Assembly: GCA_026874595.1 (NCBI GenBank)
Contig: CM049307.1
Coordinates: 45,445,678-45,509,677 of the forward strand
Direction: 5' to 3'
From: Sipunculus nudus
Taxonomy: Eukaryota > Annelida > Sipuncula > Golfingiida > Sipunculidae
DNA length: 64,000 nucleotides
Part shown: positions 54,052-64,000 of the stretch, one piece after another
How positions within the stretch are numbered: position 1 is the stretch's first letter
How the letters are laid out: every line of letters starts with the position of its first letter
Notes under the pieces: model-generated
Databases searched by the model: none
Seen by the model: the letters and a program-made list of their open reading frames with translations, nothing else
What the model was told of the DNA's origin: nothing
Translations under genes and position numbers: made by a program

Positions 54052-54723
54052 TTAAACTGAAATTACCTGGCCTTCAACAATGAGTTGACCCCTGGTAAAG
54101 CGTGAACGCTTTCCCTCATTGTGCGCTTTCCTCATATGCGGCAAGGCTTTTAATCTCTGGTCATAGTCCTCTTTTGTGAAGTCTTCAAACACCAAGTTTC
54201 GTCCGTCCTCCCCCCTCCGTTTTCCTCTGGATATTATATCATTTCTCGTTTCTCTACTATGGAATCTTGCAATGATTTGTCTCACTTTGCCCGGTATTCT
54301 TTTTCCTGTTCTGTGTGTATATTCTATAGCTCTGCAAATTTCATTTTTATCAGCTCCCGGCATTAAATTATGATTGTGTAAAAAGTCCACCAATTTTTCT
54401 CTAACTTTCTCATTCTTTTCCTCACGAATGCCATTTACTCTAATGTTGAATTCTCTTGTGTGCCTTTTTAAGTTCAGAACATCTTGTTTCACCTCAGTAA
54501 GTTCTTTTTCCACCTCCTCTCTAGCAGAGCGTTCTGCACGTAATTGTTCCGTCAGGCTTTCATTTTCATTTTTCAGTCCCTCTATACTTTCATGAGCATT
54601 ATCCAAACTGGTTTCTATGGCCCTCAGTTTAGTTTCAAACTCTTTAGTTATATGTTCTATGATGGAACTACGGGTATCACTGACCTGGGTCTGCAGACTT
54701 TTAATGGCGTCACAACTTAACAA
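54052..54723 (-). pseudogene. LINE ORF1 (L1 ORF1p-like), 5'-truncated
   Basis: L1 ORF1p is an RNA-binding trimer that packages the element RNA. The open frame codes for a heptad-rich Glu/Lys/Leu coiled coil (residues ~18-90 of the frame), an RRM-like domain starting NIRVNGIREE and holding IEYTHRTG and GKVRQIIARFHS, and a C-terminal domain ending GQLIVEGQVISV. The first six codons lie in the target duplication and flank (the frame opens with TTG, not ATG), so the element sequence itself begins at 54704, inside ORF1. The N-terminus and 5' UTR are missing, and the next Met is far inside the RRM region. The copy is therefore unlikely to make a functional ORF1 protein, although its remaining frame is uninterrupted. 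Confidence 0.88.
54705..54718. repeat. Target-site duplication of the LINE, right copy
   Basis: TGGCGTCACAACTT, identical to 46653-46666, marking the truncated 5' end of the element. Confidence 0.9.
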
Positions 54724-55721
54724 ATGTATAGCGATAAGATCTTGCTAGCTTGAGTCACGTGCACAATCTCCTGATTACCCGACTTCTGCGCATGCGCTTT
54801 TGCCTGGAGCTGCCACGTTACCATCACACCATGTATCCCTGCCCACAAAATGAATTTTACCTTAAGCACGTCAAGTTGTGCCAACGGTTGAGACGCGACG
54901 ACTACACATTTAAAATCAAAATTAACATGTTTAAAGCGCCGGATGATGAAGCTAATCAGGTTTAATTAATCTGCAGTTGTCACTCTTCAACATCTTAATC
55001 AGATTAATCTCTTTTTTTTCTGCCCTGTGCGTGTTCTTGTGAAGGCTATCGATTGGAATGTGAGTAAATAACATGAAACAGAGGCCCCAGGCCCCTGCAT
55101 TATAGGAGCCCACATGAAAATGGAACCCTTTCATTTTTTATTTATATATAAAAAGTCTTTCGAAGGACAAATTTTGCTCGAATAGAGGTATAGATTTCAA
55201 TTCAACAGTACATCTTAATTAAAAATTTATACATTAAATATTCAGTAAAAAAGACGCATATTGAAATAAACACATACGGAAATAAATAAATAGAAAGACA
55301 TAATTTTTGGAAGGGTGAACTTGTTTGCTTTGTGCCTAATGTTTTAGCAGGCATTGTGCAGATTTCAAATGGACCAGCAAATATTTCTAACGGGATTTTT
55401 TTACTTTTTATATTCAGGTTAAAAAAGAAGCTAAGTATATATGTAAAATCAATGCGTTACTTTATTTATTGTTATCATCAATTTACATAAGTTTTTTACA
55501 TAATACAGATATTATACATCATGCCAAGAGTCGTTCTCTTGGCTGCGTGGCCTAAAGGACTTTCGTCTGTGGCGTAAATTATTTCTGTCTTTATTCCAAA
55601 CATGTTTCAGACGAGAGTGTCAGCAGGGAAAAACAAGGATAAGAATGATGCTCCATGTTAAGGTCCGCTGACATATTACCTGTGATTGATAGTACCGCAG
55701 TCTCTCTGTGTTACCTTGCAG
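54724..55721. other. Non-coding stretch
   Basis: No supported gene or repeat. Short frames on both strands at 54750-55134 are unremarkable. Confidence 0.4.
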
Positions 55722-55882
55722 GTTTTGTCCCTCGACGCAGATTTGTTCCCGCAAAAAGCGTCGCCAAGCAATCTTGTTGTTGCTGAATGGAAAGGAACCG
55801 TGCTTTGGAAGACCCCGGGGGCAAAGTGGCAGGTGCCCTCTCCCAAAGAGATTCAGGAAAAGAATCAAGATATAAGATGCTG
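55722..55882 (+). other. Candidate internal exon, unidentified
   Basis: A pyrimidine-rich tract (TCTCTCTGTGTTACCTTGCAG) ends in AG at 55720-55721, and GT at 55883-55884 follows CTG, so splice-like signals bound 161 bp. The interval is GC-richer than its surroundings. One plus frame is open throughout (VLSLDADLFPQKASPSNL...). A second is open for 50 codons with four Cys and a basic end (...GRCPLPKRFRKRIKI, stop at 55873-55875). The minus strand is also open, and has its own weak splice-like borders. Because several frames are open, coding strand and frame cannot be chosen. No domain recognised. Confidence 0.25.
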
Positions 55883-55916
55883 GTAATAAATTATGTTTTC
55901 TTTGCACCTTTGACAA

Positions 55917-58599
55917 TATAAACTATAAAAGTCTAGATTGAAAAACTTGACATTGTGTCGACACGACTGTGGTATAAATAAATAGGCTATAAAAAACCTG
56001 TCCCATTTTCTGTGGACTTGGCTATCTATAGTATTTGTACATGTTCAATATGTAATGGTTTCCCTCTCTGGTTGACTTCCCGCACTTACATCGTGACAGG
56101 GGCTGTGGTTTGCTGTGAATTATTAATCACACCCGAGAGAGGAGTTCGCTGACACACAAAAATGTTTTAAAACCGGATTTCTTCCTCTTCGTTTTTTCCT
56201 CATTTTCTTACATTTTGTATCATTCCTATTTTTCACTTTTTCCTCCGATTTTAAATCCTTGTGTCACAGTTACTGAATATTTAATAACTGTCCCATTGTA
56301 CTCTCGTGTCTCGAGAATTTGTAATTCCGCTCTAACTGTTCCATATTTAATACGTTTCCTTACTGGGCGACTGCTCGCCCTGACATCATGATAAACAAAG
56401 CATCTCTGAATTATCAATACGACCTATACAGGAGAGATCATGACACAACAAAAACGTCATTCATTTTCTTCTATTTTATCTTTTGTCTTTGAGATTTTAA
56501 GAAAAACAAATAGAACCGATGTCTCATGATGTTGCAATTGTATTTTTTCATAGAGAAGAAATATTTTTTCGGAAGACAAGAATATTCAAGTAACTGATGT
56601 TGCATGATGTTACAAATGTCTTTTCATAAAGAAGAGCTATTTTTTGCAGTGGAATAAGACAAGAATATACTTTTCATAATTCAACTTACTAGTTGTCTAT
56701 TTTATGGATGATACAACAATTATTACCAAGAAGCAACAAAAATTGATTTGCATGGTGAACAAAAAAACAATTGACAGTTTGGAAACCAGCAATTCAGTTT
56801 CATTAAATAAATATGGCTCCATCTGAAAATGTCATGGTACATCATATTTGCCGTTCATGCAACATAAAATCAGTCCTTAAAAAGCCTTCAGTCTTGTTCT
56901 GGAACCAATTGTAACAGTGTCCATAATATGGTCGAATAGAGACATGTATTGAAAACTCAGCCCTTGTGTTTGTAACAGAAAACGCAAAACTCTGTGAAAG
57001 CCTCGTTTAGCCTCAAAGTCTCTGGGTGAATTCAAAACAAGGACCTTCTTCTTCCCAGTCCGAAGACTATGAAAGTACGTTTTGCCCAATGTTGCTGATT
57101 GTCTTGATTCTTTTATCAAAACTATTAATCATGTTCCGCATTATTCCAAATTAATGTCTGATATGGGGACTCTGTCGTTGAATTTTCTTGTTCCTTCTGA
57201 TTGTCTTTCTAATCCATGCTTAACAATGCTGGGATTTTTTGTTTTTCTTTCCCATAAAGTTGAATGTAAGGGGGCATTTCCATCACATTTTATTTCTTAA
57301 ACGAAAAATCTATTGCAGGGGGGTATTCTTTAAGTGTAATTCCCTTTTAAATTTTTGCCTAACGAGAGTGTGCATGATGGGATATTTTCGTCTGTATTTC
57401 GTACAGAGTTTACATTGCTGATTTCCTTCTGATTCCATTTCGTCCAAGCATCATTTATTCAGAATTTATTAATAAAGTGTTTTTTTCTGCCTTTCATACT
57501 GTGTATGTTGTAATGTTTTGGTACAGAGCTATCTTTACTGATGGGTTTACTTTTTAATTACCTTTTATTTAATATTCCCTCTTCAAAGAATATATATGTG
57601 GAAGACTTTTCTCATAATTGCTATTTAATAGGACTATGGATGCTTCGGGATATTTATTTCAATGTCTCCAGGGGGAGTCCAAGCCCGTAGTTTGATTCTA
57701 ATAAAGTTTCTTTTTCTTTGCCTTTCTTGCAATGGTGTACATGTTAGAGACATTCCATCTGATTGTCTTTCTTACATGGGTGTCCTTGTCGCGCAATCCC
57801 ATCCTGCTGGTAAACTAGTTAAACCTCGCTTACAACTGTTAACTAGCGTGAAAAGCAGCTGCAATTAGTGGTTACATCGCAGGGGATCCTCCACGGCATA
57901 GGCTGGTGTGGTTGTTCTGGCTTCGTGCACGATCGATTGGATAAACAATCTTTTATTATCCCACGCAAAGAAAGTGATATATCCCTCAGGGCAGCGTTTG
58001 AGGGTCTCGGTTGGTAACGGTTATAGCACTGCGGCAGCTAATGCTTATATACGAGCGTGTCCCTCGGATCTCTGTTCAGGTCAATATAGTCGGAAACCGT
58101 CCCAAACTCGCCCTGTTGCCTACATTACAGTTTTACGAAGTGGCGTCCGTCCGCGGCTGTGGTAGCAAGCAGCTTGAATGAAAGTGGACTGGAATGTCGA
58201 GTCCTATTATCATTTTATCGATCGGTGTTCAACTCCGTAGGCTGTGCCAGCTTCAGTTCTGGCTCGGAATGAGTCCTGCTGATCTGTTTTGGTGCAGTGG
58301 TGGTGCGTTCTTTAACAACACTGGATTATAAACACAGTCAGTATTTCTAAATCGAAGTTAACGCCATCCTCCAGCAAAGACCCTTCCGGTTTATTACAGT
58401 GCTTTCGGTTCAAGCTGTAGCGCTTGCTGCCAGACGCCGTGCACAGCATCGGGAAGGAGGCAGCTTGGCTTTGTGTTGTGAAATGGACGTGTCTCCTCCT
58501 GTGAGATAAAATCTCCGTTGGTTAATCAAGGGTGGATAAGATCCCCCCAAAGAGAAATGGTCACAAGCATTGTTTGAGCTTCCAAAGTCTTTCGCAAAG
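55917..58599. other. Non-coding stretch upstream of the 58.7-kb gene start
   Basis: No gene recognised. Composition becomes less AT-rich from about 57860 onward. Frames of 85 codons (57908-58165) and 71 codons (58410-58625, minus) show no domains. Confidence 0.4.
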
Positions 58600-58731
58600 G
58601 CCCGGTAGAGGTAGCTGTGTTCCACGCCACCGGGCTGTCACGGGTATGGACCAGGCTGGCAGCGGCTACAGGCCTCTGTATTCTCTATAGATCTCGTGCC
58701 GCGGTGTTTTAGGGCGCTATTGTAAGCAAAT
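58600..58731 (+). promoter_or_regulatory. Probable promoter-proximal region and 5' UTR
   Basis: The stretch just before the start codon is GC-richer, with GTGCCGCGGTG and GGGCGCT. AATATGGCGG at 58729-58738 overlaps the start codon and fits the YY1 consensus AAnATGGCGG, often found at translation starts of housekeeping-type genes with short 5' UTRs. No TATA box is evident. The transcription start is not determinable from sequence. Confidence 0.4.
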
Positions 58732-58857
58732 ATGGCGGACTCAACAGGTCTTAAAGTGATTCAGAACGGGAGGGATGGATATAAACTGTACGAAGACGGA
58801 TACAACCAGCATGAGCCTTTAGATAACCTGCAATATGACGATACTGTGGTTCACAAG
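58732..58857 (+). CDS. First coding exon of an unidentified gene
   Basis: An ATG in good context (A at -3, G at +4) opens 42 codons, starting MADSTGLKVIQNGRDGYK and ending DDTVVHK, followed by AAG/GTAAGA, a near-consensus splice donor in phase 0. Read through, the frame stops after 52 codons. Balanced codon use, GC-richer sequence and the YY1-like motif over the start codon support a true 5' exon. The peptide is hydrophilic, without signal peptide or membrane segment. A 'GRDGYKLYEDGY' stretch vaguely recalls the start of FLYWCH zinc fingers, but the required Trp and Cys/His are absent from this exon, so I assign no family. No acceptor-flanked second exon was recognised before the window end, so the first intron probably exceeds 5 kb. 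Confidence 0.65.
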
Positions 58858-59959
58858 GTAAGACAACACAACGCTATTGATTTCTAATGTCTGCATGCAG
58901 AAAACCACCGGCAGAAGGCCCAACACCACCCCTCCACTGCATCAAATATTCATCCATTTCGGCTCATAAGCCTCGTGCAGTCTGAGAGTGCTTGATCGTT
59001 CAGCCCTGTCAGCAACTGTTACAGATACACACCTATTAAAATCGGATTAAACACCTGCTTGTTAACCCGATTTAATCAATTAAAAATGTTTCGTTCCCGC
59101 CAATGTGCGGACGGCAGGGCCACCATTGTGTCCCACCGCTTTGTGTAAATCAAGCGTTGCCGACAAAAACTGATCCTATAAACCTATTTGTGTCCTGCAA
59201 TGGTCCTGGATGAACCAGACAATGCTTACAAAAGTGAAATGCCTTCAGTGCGATGGATATCATACCAGGACCCTAAACGTATATACACTATATTTCTTTT
59301 TGATTTATATCCCGTCCGCTAGCAATTATTCAACAATGCTAATTTGAGTCAATATATCGTCTGCCAACCATACGTAAAGTACAGTGCATGGTACGATTTT
59401 CTGAATCCACAGCGCAGCATACTCATTCACCGAGCCAATACATTCCTTGCTTATATTCAGTAGATTGCTCGGGATCCATTCCAGTTACAATTTGCCAATC
59501 TACATCATAATAATTGTAAAACATGTACAATCGTATCAATTCGATTTATAACTATTCTATGCACAGCCTGAATATGTTCATTCTTGTTACATTAATATTG
59601 AGACCCTTAGCTTGCGGCGCTGCCATATGGTTTAAATAAGAATTTCCTTGGTGGATTATGTAATCAAGCTGGTGCACGTACCGCCAACTCTCCGCAACCT
59701 GTTGACTTGCTCCATCTGGTCGAAGTTATAATCATCATTTTTATCCTATCTTAACAATTATATATTAAACAACATCCTGCTTATTGTACCATAGTGTAGC
59801 ATAATTTTTAACATCCATGCTATTTTTGTCAAGAATTTTATGCTGTGACACTACGTGTACCAACCTTGGTAACCACGGTAATTTTTAAAGGGGCCTATAC
59901 CAATATCAAAGGTTTTTTTAACTTAACATAATCCCTTTAACCTTTTTTTAATAGGCCCA
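58858..59959. other. Start of a putative first intron
   Basis: Begins with the GTAAGA donor. No open frames of interest. The first few hundred bases stay somewhat GC-richer, as is common next to a promoter. Confidence 0.4.
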
Positions 59960-60335
59960 AAAAATACAGACCCCGCACAGGATGTTCGTTTTATTTATAT
60001 CCACGTATTTATAATATGTGGGAGCCCGCTAAAATAGTCCAAACATATTCAACAAAGAAATCTGGCGGTACATCAGACGAGCCAAGAGTCTTACAAAGGG
60101 CATTTTTTTACGTGTGACCTTTAAACTTTTGCACAAATGCAACCAGCCACCTTCGGTTTCATGGTTTTTTTTTCTGTTTATCAAGACTGGCGCATGAATA
60201 CCGTGTTTACTAACGGCTTACAGATAAAGCAACTAAAAGACCCCTCAAAGAGGCATTATACAAACTTTTCTTGACATTCATTATATCGACAGCTCATACA
60301 TATGTACGGAGATAAAGCCAGGTATCACATAAATT
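59960..60335 (+). repeat. Interspersed repeat family C, copy 2
   Basis: Shares ordered blocks with 2735-3100: GTTTTATTTATATCCACGT, GGAGCCCGCTAAAATAG, ATTCAACAAAGAAATCTGGC, ATGCAACCAGCCACCTTC, CTGTTTATCAA and a final AAAGCCAGGTATCACATAAA. No terminal repeats recognised. Confidence 0.55.
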
Positions 60336-61735
60336 CTACAGATACGGTAGATGAATAGCTGGTTTAATATATCATGACATCTTTATATATAACGACCTTC
60401 ACTTAATTATCATGACACGGTTACAAAACCATCATAATGTTCGATGTCACAATGATTCCTCTACGTTAAATATGTACAATTATGGCCTCGTTTTCATCTG
60501 AAGACTTGTTTTATTGGCAGTTTCATTTTGTGATAAATTTAAAAAGAATCACAAGTAAAAACTATCTATTGGTACTAATAAGCCTCATTCCCAGTTTTCT
60601 TCCTATTTAAAAATACATGCAGATGCATATATTTTCTTATCAGAACTATTAATGTTATGTAAATAATATTTTATTTAATAAAGGGGACTTAATAGACAGG
60701 TCAATTTTAACCAGTGTTACGGCTTTCCGTTCACCCGAGGGTGATGTCAATAGACGGGTGTTCTTATCAGACACGTAGTCCTTCAGACAGATTCCATATC
60801 AAATCATATTATATCAAATAGCGCACAGGTTCAGCATTTCCGACATTTTGATGGAAATATCCACTTCTGTCAGCAATGAAGCAGCGGGTGAGCGATAATA
60901 GAAAATATATTGCATTATCCTATCAAATTAGATAAGTCTGTTACAAGCATGTGGCAAAGAAAGAACAGTAAGGTCAAAGGTCATTTTGAGAAGTCATCAT
61001 GAAATCTGACGTAATCATATTTGGATCATAAGCTATGACAAAACTTGCTTTTAATGCATGACAGTCTTTCTTGGCAAGTATTTATAACAATATGAACTTC
61101 AAAGAACACACAATTTCTTCTATGGTGTTGCATCAAAGCAAGATTATCGTAATGGCTTTAAAATACTTCCCATCACCGGTGTGACGTCATGTCTCCACCT
61201 GCCTGAACGAAGTAACGGCCAAAATAATACCCATGATCCATAGCTCCTTATTAACATAATTACTCGTGTACGCATTGCCTCTCATTATTAGATTTTGTAA
61301 TATTATTTTGTTATCGTATATGGTTTTATTGTGATACGTGCTTCTAATGTATGGTGGTAGTCAGATACCTGATGAGGTTTAAGATATTCATGCACGTGAT
61401 TGGTAGAGAACTTAAATGCCTCTAATGCTTCTTTGCTATATATACTAATTATGTAAGCATCTACATCTACATCTACATTTTATGTTAAATTATATACGAT
61501 TTTCGATCCCATTGTTACTGACTGTATCCTATATATTAAATCTTCTCCTTCAATGATCATCTCTGAACATGACTGAAGGTAATATAGGCAGCTTTAGACA
61601 ATGAGAAATGAAGTGCTATTATGACAGTTTCCAAATATTGTTAACCAGTATTATCCTCATTAAACAACATCTTAACAAATATGTAAGAATCCACATGAAA
61701 TATTTTGCGACACTAGAGTGCTCGCGGAGACCTCA
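60336..61735. other. Non-coding stretch
   Basis: No supported gene or repeat family. A short CATCTACATCTACATCTACA-type repeat lies near 61460. Confidence 0.4.
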
Positions 61736-61755
61736 CCCCCCCCCCCCCCCCCCCC
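61736..61755. repeat. C20 homopolymer
   Basis: Twenty C residues, second such run in the window. Polyproline and polyglycine in the overlapping frames are artefacts. Confidence 0.95.
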
Positions 61756-61884
61756 TTCCCCTGAAACTCGCCGTTTGTTATAAATTACAGAAACGTAAGA
61801 ACATATACAGTGTATCCTTTTTGTTCGAGAACGATTCAAGTCTAAAACTAAATCTTCATTGATAAGAGGTCCAACTGTCGCAGG

Positions 61885-62007
61885 CACGTCGTATTGCATT
61901 CATTGTATTCAATTCAGAATTTAAGAAAAAGTAGACAAACAATGATATGGATAAAATTAAGTGCATATGATCATGGATTTATGGAAAGATCGATAATAGG
62001 AAAGTCG

Positions 62008-62067
<60 letters not shown>

Positions 62068-62270
62068 TGAATACCCCATTTACGTACAAAGCTCTTTTTT
62101 CATGCCTCCAGTTAATACTTCCCATCAGCCACCGCGGCTCCAGCAGATTGGTGTTATTTGGCGAGTCGACATTTCTAGTTAGGCCTTCTGTGTGACAAAA
62201 TGGAGTAAATATTCTGCCTGTCGGAGCTTGGCCTGATCAGAATCTCGGGGGAGGGGTCACCTGGGCCCTC
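61885..62270 (+). repeat. Near-identical direct duplication, copy 1
   Basis: Starting at CACGTCGTATTGCATTCATT, this copy matches 63625-64000 almost base for base, including the central (TA)n tract (62010-62065) and AGCCACCGCGGCTCCAGCAG. Differences: an extra 16 bp (ATCGATAATAGGAAAG-like) before the TA tract, a few substitutions, and a short replaced piece near 62215. The match continues to the window end, so the true right border is unknown. Confidence 0.92.
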
Positions 62271-62514
62271 CGCCGATACCGTGACGAAATTCTTTGAAAA
62301 TCTGAGTCAATATTTTGCGGACATATTGGACAAGTATATGAAACGCAACTGATCAAGGGAATGACAACAAGATATTCTTTTATACAAGCTCCTCACTATT
62401 ACACACCAAGGCTCTACAGGGGCGGTACACAGAGAATGGTTGACGCCAGGATAATCAAGTGTTTTCCCTTGTCACAAAGTCCGGATTGTATAAAATACCT
62501 AGTTTAGCCAGCCT

Positions 62515-63560
62515 GAAACAAATTAAGTGGCCCTTAGGCTATTGCGCTCAGTTGTAATTGACATACAGGCGATGCATGCATTTATTACTGATATTATGAT
62601 CTAGTGCAAAATATTTGTTAAGATACCTTGAACAGTGGGTGGAACGACTTCCAGAGTGATCAAAATCATGCTGTCTGTCCATAGTCCGAGGAAAACAGTT
62701 AACAGTGACCTTATTTAGCATTTCTAAAAACATTTTAAGGGGTTCTCCAACTGTTACCATTTGTGCTTGTGACTTTTAGGTTGTTCAAACCATGTTCTTT
62801 CACATATCTTGCAGAATATACGTCACACTGACCTTATTTCGGATGTTCAAAGAGACTTTATATTGACCTCCCTTTAATTTAGAAGTTTTTTAGGTCTAAT
62901 ATTTAAGATCTGTGCCCTGTCTGACTCTGGATGCTAAAAATCAGGATTTTTGCCCCACATCTCTCAGAATGTAGGTCATCATGGCCTAAGCTCAGGTATC
63001 GCGGGAGATTTGCCAAGGACCTCCCTGGATGTTATGTAAGAACGTTTTGGGTATAACCGGTAAGATCTATTCCCGTCTAAATTTTACAGTGTCCAGATAA
63101 TTTTTATATATATATATCTCACACAATATAGGACACAGTGACCATCCAAAGTTTTAAGATTTTCCCGGAGCCTGTCTGAATATTACGTTAGAAGATTCTA
63201 GGTCGAATAGATACAAGTTGTGCCAATCTGACGTTGAAGGTGCTCAAATCTGTTTTTGCCTTATCTCGCAGAATATAGGTCACCGTGACTTTATACAAGG
63301 TCGCCAGGGAGACTTGTCCAAGACTTTCTTGGATGTTATGTTAGAAGATTCTAGGGCTAATGGATACAACTTGCGCCTATCTAACCTTCAAAATGTCCAA
63401 ATCATGTATTTTTTGCCCTAGATCACATAATGTAGGTCACCGTGACCTAATTTAAAGTTTCCTAGGACACTCCACAATACATTCTGAAAAGATAAGTAAG
63501 TAAGAAGTTTCCAGATCCATTACCTATGATTTGTGCCCCGTTGTCTGTTTTATATTTCTT
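62515..63560 (+). repeat. Interspersed repeat family F, copy 4 (right end missing)
   Basis: Begins AAGTGGCCCTTAGGC followed by TTGCGCTCAG and ACATACAGGCGATGCATGC, like copy 1 at 4576-4630. Then monomers with AGAATATAGGTCACCGTGAC, GATGTTATGTTAGAAGATTC and TTGTGCC(C/A) blocks about 165-190 bp apart. The GGCCGGACAGAC end is absent. It lies between the two direct duplications. Confidence 0.6.
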
Positions 63561-63624
63561 ATATATTTATTTTAAATAAATATAATCTCGTTTGTTTAAT
63601 GTACTTCTATTAACCTTTGGATTA

Positions 63625-63731
63625 CACGTCGTATTGCATTCATTGTATTCAATTCAGAATTTAAGAAAAAGTAGACAAACAATGATATGGATAAAATTAA
63701 GTGCATATGATCATGGATTTATGGAAAGTCG

Positions 63732-63789
<58 letters not shown>

Positions 63790-64000
63790 TGAATACCCCA
63801 TTTACGTACAAAGCTCTTTTTTCATGCCTCCAGTTAATATTTCCCATCAGCCACCGCGGCTCCAGCAGATTGGTGTTATTTGGTGAGTCAACACTTCCAG
63901 TTAGGCCTTCTGTGTGACAAAATGGAGTAAATATTCTGCCTGTCGTCTGCGCGGAGCATGCCCTGATCAGAATCTCGGGGGAGGGGTCACCTGGGCCCTC
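63625..64000 (+). repeat. Near-identical direct duplication, copy 2 (cut by the window end)
   Basis: Second copy of 61885-62270, offset 1,740 bp. Contains a (TA)n tract at 63733-63787 and ends, at the window edge, in GGGGTCACCTGGGCCCTC, the text found at 62253-62270. Confidence 0.92.

Larger units (their letters stand above)
46667..54704 (-). mobile_element. L1/Tx1-type LINE insertion, 8.0 kb, 5'-truncated in ORF1
   Basis: The element reads right to left: partial ORF1 (54704-54052), a 3.35-kb spacer with ~300-bp tandem units, ORF2 (50702-47160, continuing in another frame to 46892), a short 3' UTR, an AATAAA signal (46735-46730), a few TAA-like units and an A tail of about 40 (46706-46667). 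It is bounded by perfect 14-bp target duplications. On the plus strand the inferred nick lies in CAACTT/AACAAA, close to the TT/AA preference of L1-type endonucleases, fitting target-primed reverse transcription. Perfect duplications, a long A tail and an ORF2 without internal stops imply a recent insertion. It belongs to the APE-endonuclease LINEs, most like L1/Tx1 by ORF organisation and motifs. Confidence 0.93.

Noticed and set aside
61885-64000. LTR retrotransposon bounded by the two direct duplications
   Set aside because: No TG...CA ends, primer-binding site, polypurine tract or gag-pol coding; the interior is a family F repeat.

Overview
The window is eukaryotic nuclear DNA. It is AT-rich, almost free of long open frames, full of (TA)n tracts and diverged interspersed repeats, and the one long ORF belongs to a LINE. 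GT splice donors sit at the edges of two short first-exon candidates. The repeat style (one family opening with a GTGGCCCATGGGCC-like palindrome and ending in a GGACAGAC-type tract, plus L1/Tx1-type LINEs) looks like a marine mollusc, probably a bivalve. That assignment is inference from style only.

Layout. 1-14,800: intergenic or intronic AT-rich DNA with microsatellites and single copies of repeat families named here C, F, A and D. 14,800-15,350: a CpG-rich patch with a possible minus-strand first coding exon (14979-15023). 16161-16448: a clean MITE with TTA target duplication. 17,360-21,400: a CCAC-rich region with a 101-bp minisatellite (about 15 copies, no stop codon in any forward frame of the consensus), a 32-bp relative, a probable insertion between them, and C20/G18 homopolymers at either side. 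23,937-25,955: a 103-bp satellite of about 19-20 copies, part of it a two-monomer higher-order repeat. 26,800-45,540: more copies of families B, E, A, F and D, a GGACTYG-heptamer element, a triple CRE-like repeat and a MITE with 7-bp target duplication. 46,653-54,718: an 8-kb minus-strand LINE with perfect 14-bp target duplications. 54,719-64,000: mostly non-coding, with one good first coding exon (58732-58857, plus strand, GT donor), one weak internal exon candidate, and a near-identical direct duplication (61885-62270 and 63625-64000) flanking a family F copy.

The LINE is the only recognisable protein-coding unit. ORF1 (coiled coil, RRM, C-terminal domain) is truncated at its 5' end by incomplete reverse transcription. 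ORF2 encodes an intact APE-type endonuclease and reverse transcriptase and loses only its last ~90 residues to a frame change at an A7 run. Its A tail, AATAAA signal and a CTT/AA target site fit target-primed reverse transcription. Unusually, ORF1 and ORF2 are 3.35 kb apart, and the gap holds a tandem array of ~300-bp units.

The two host first-exon candidates point away from each other (minus at 15.0 kb, plus at 58.7 kb). If both are real, each gene's remaining exons lie toward or beyond its own end of the window, and the repeat-rich middle is intergenic. I could not identify either gene.
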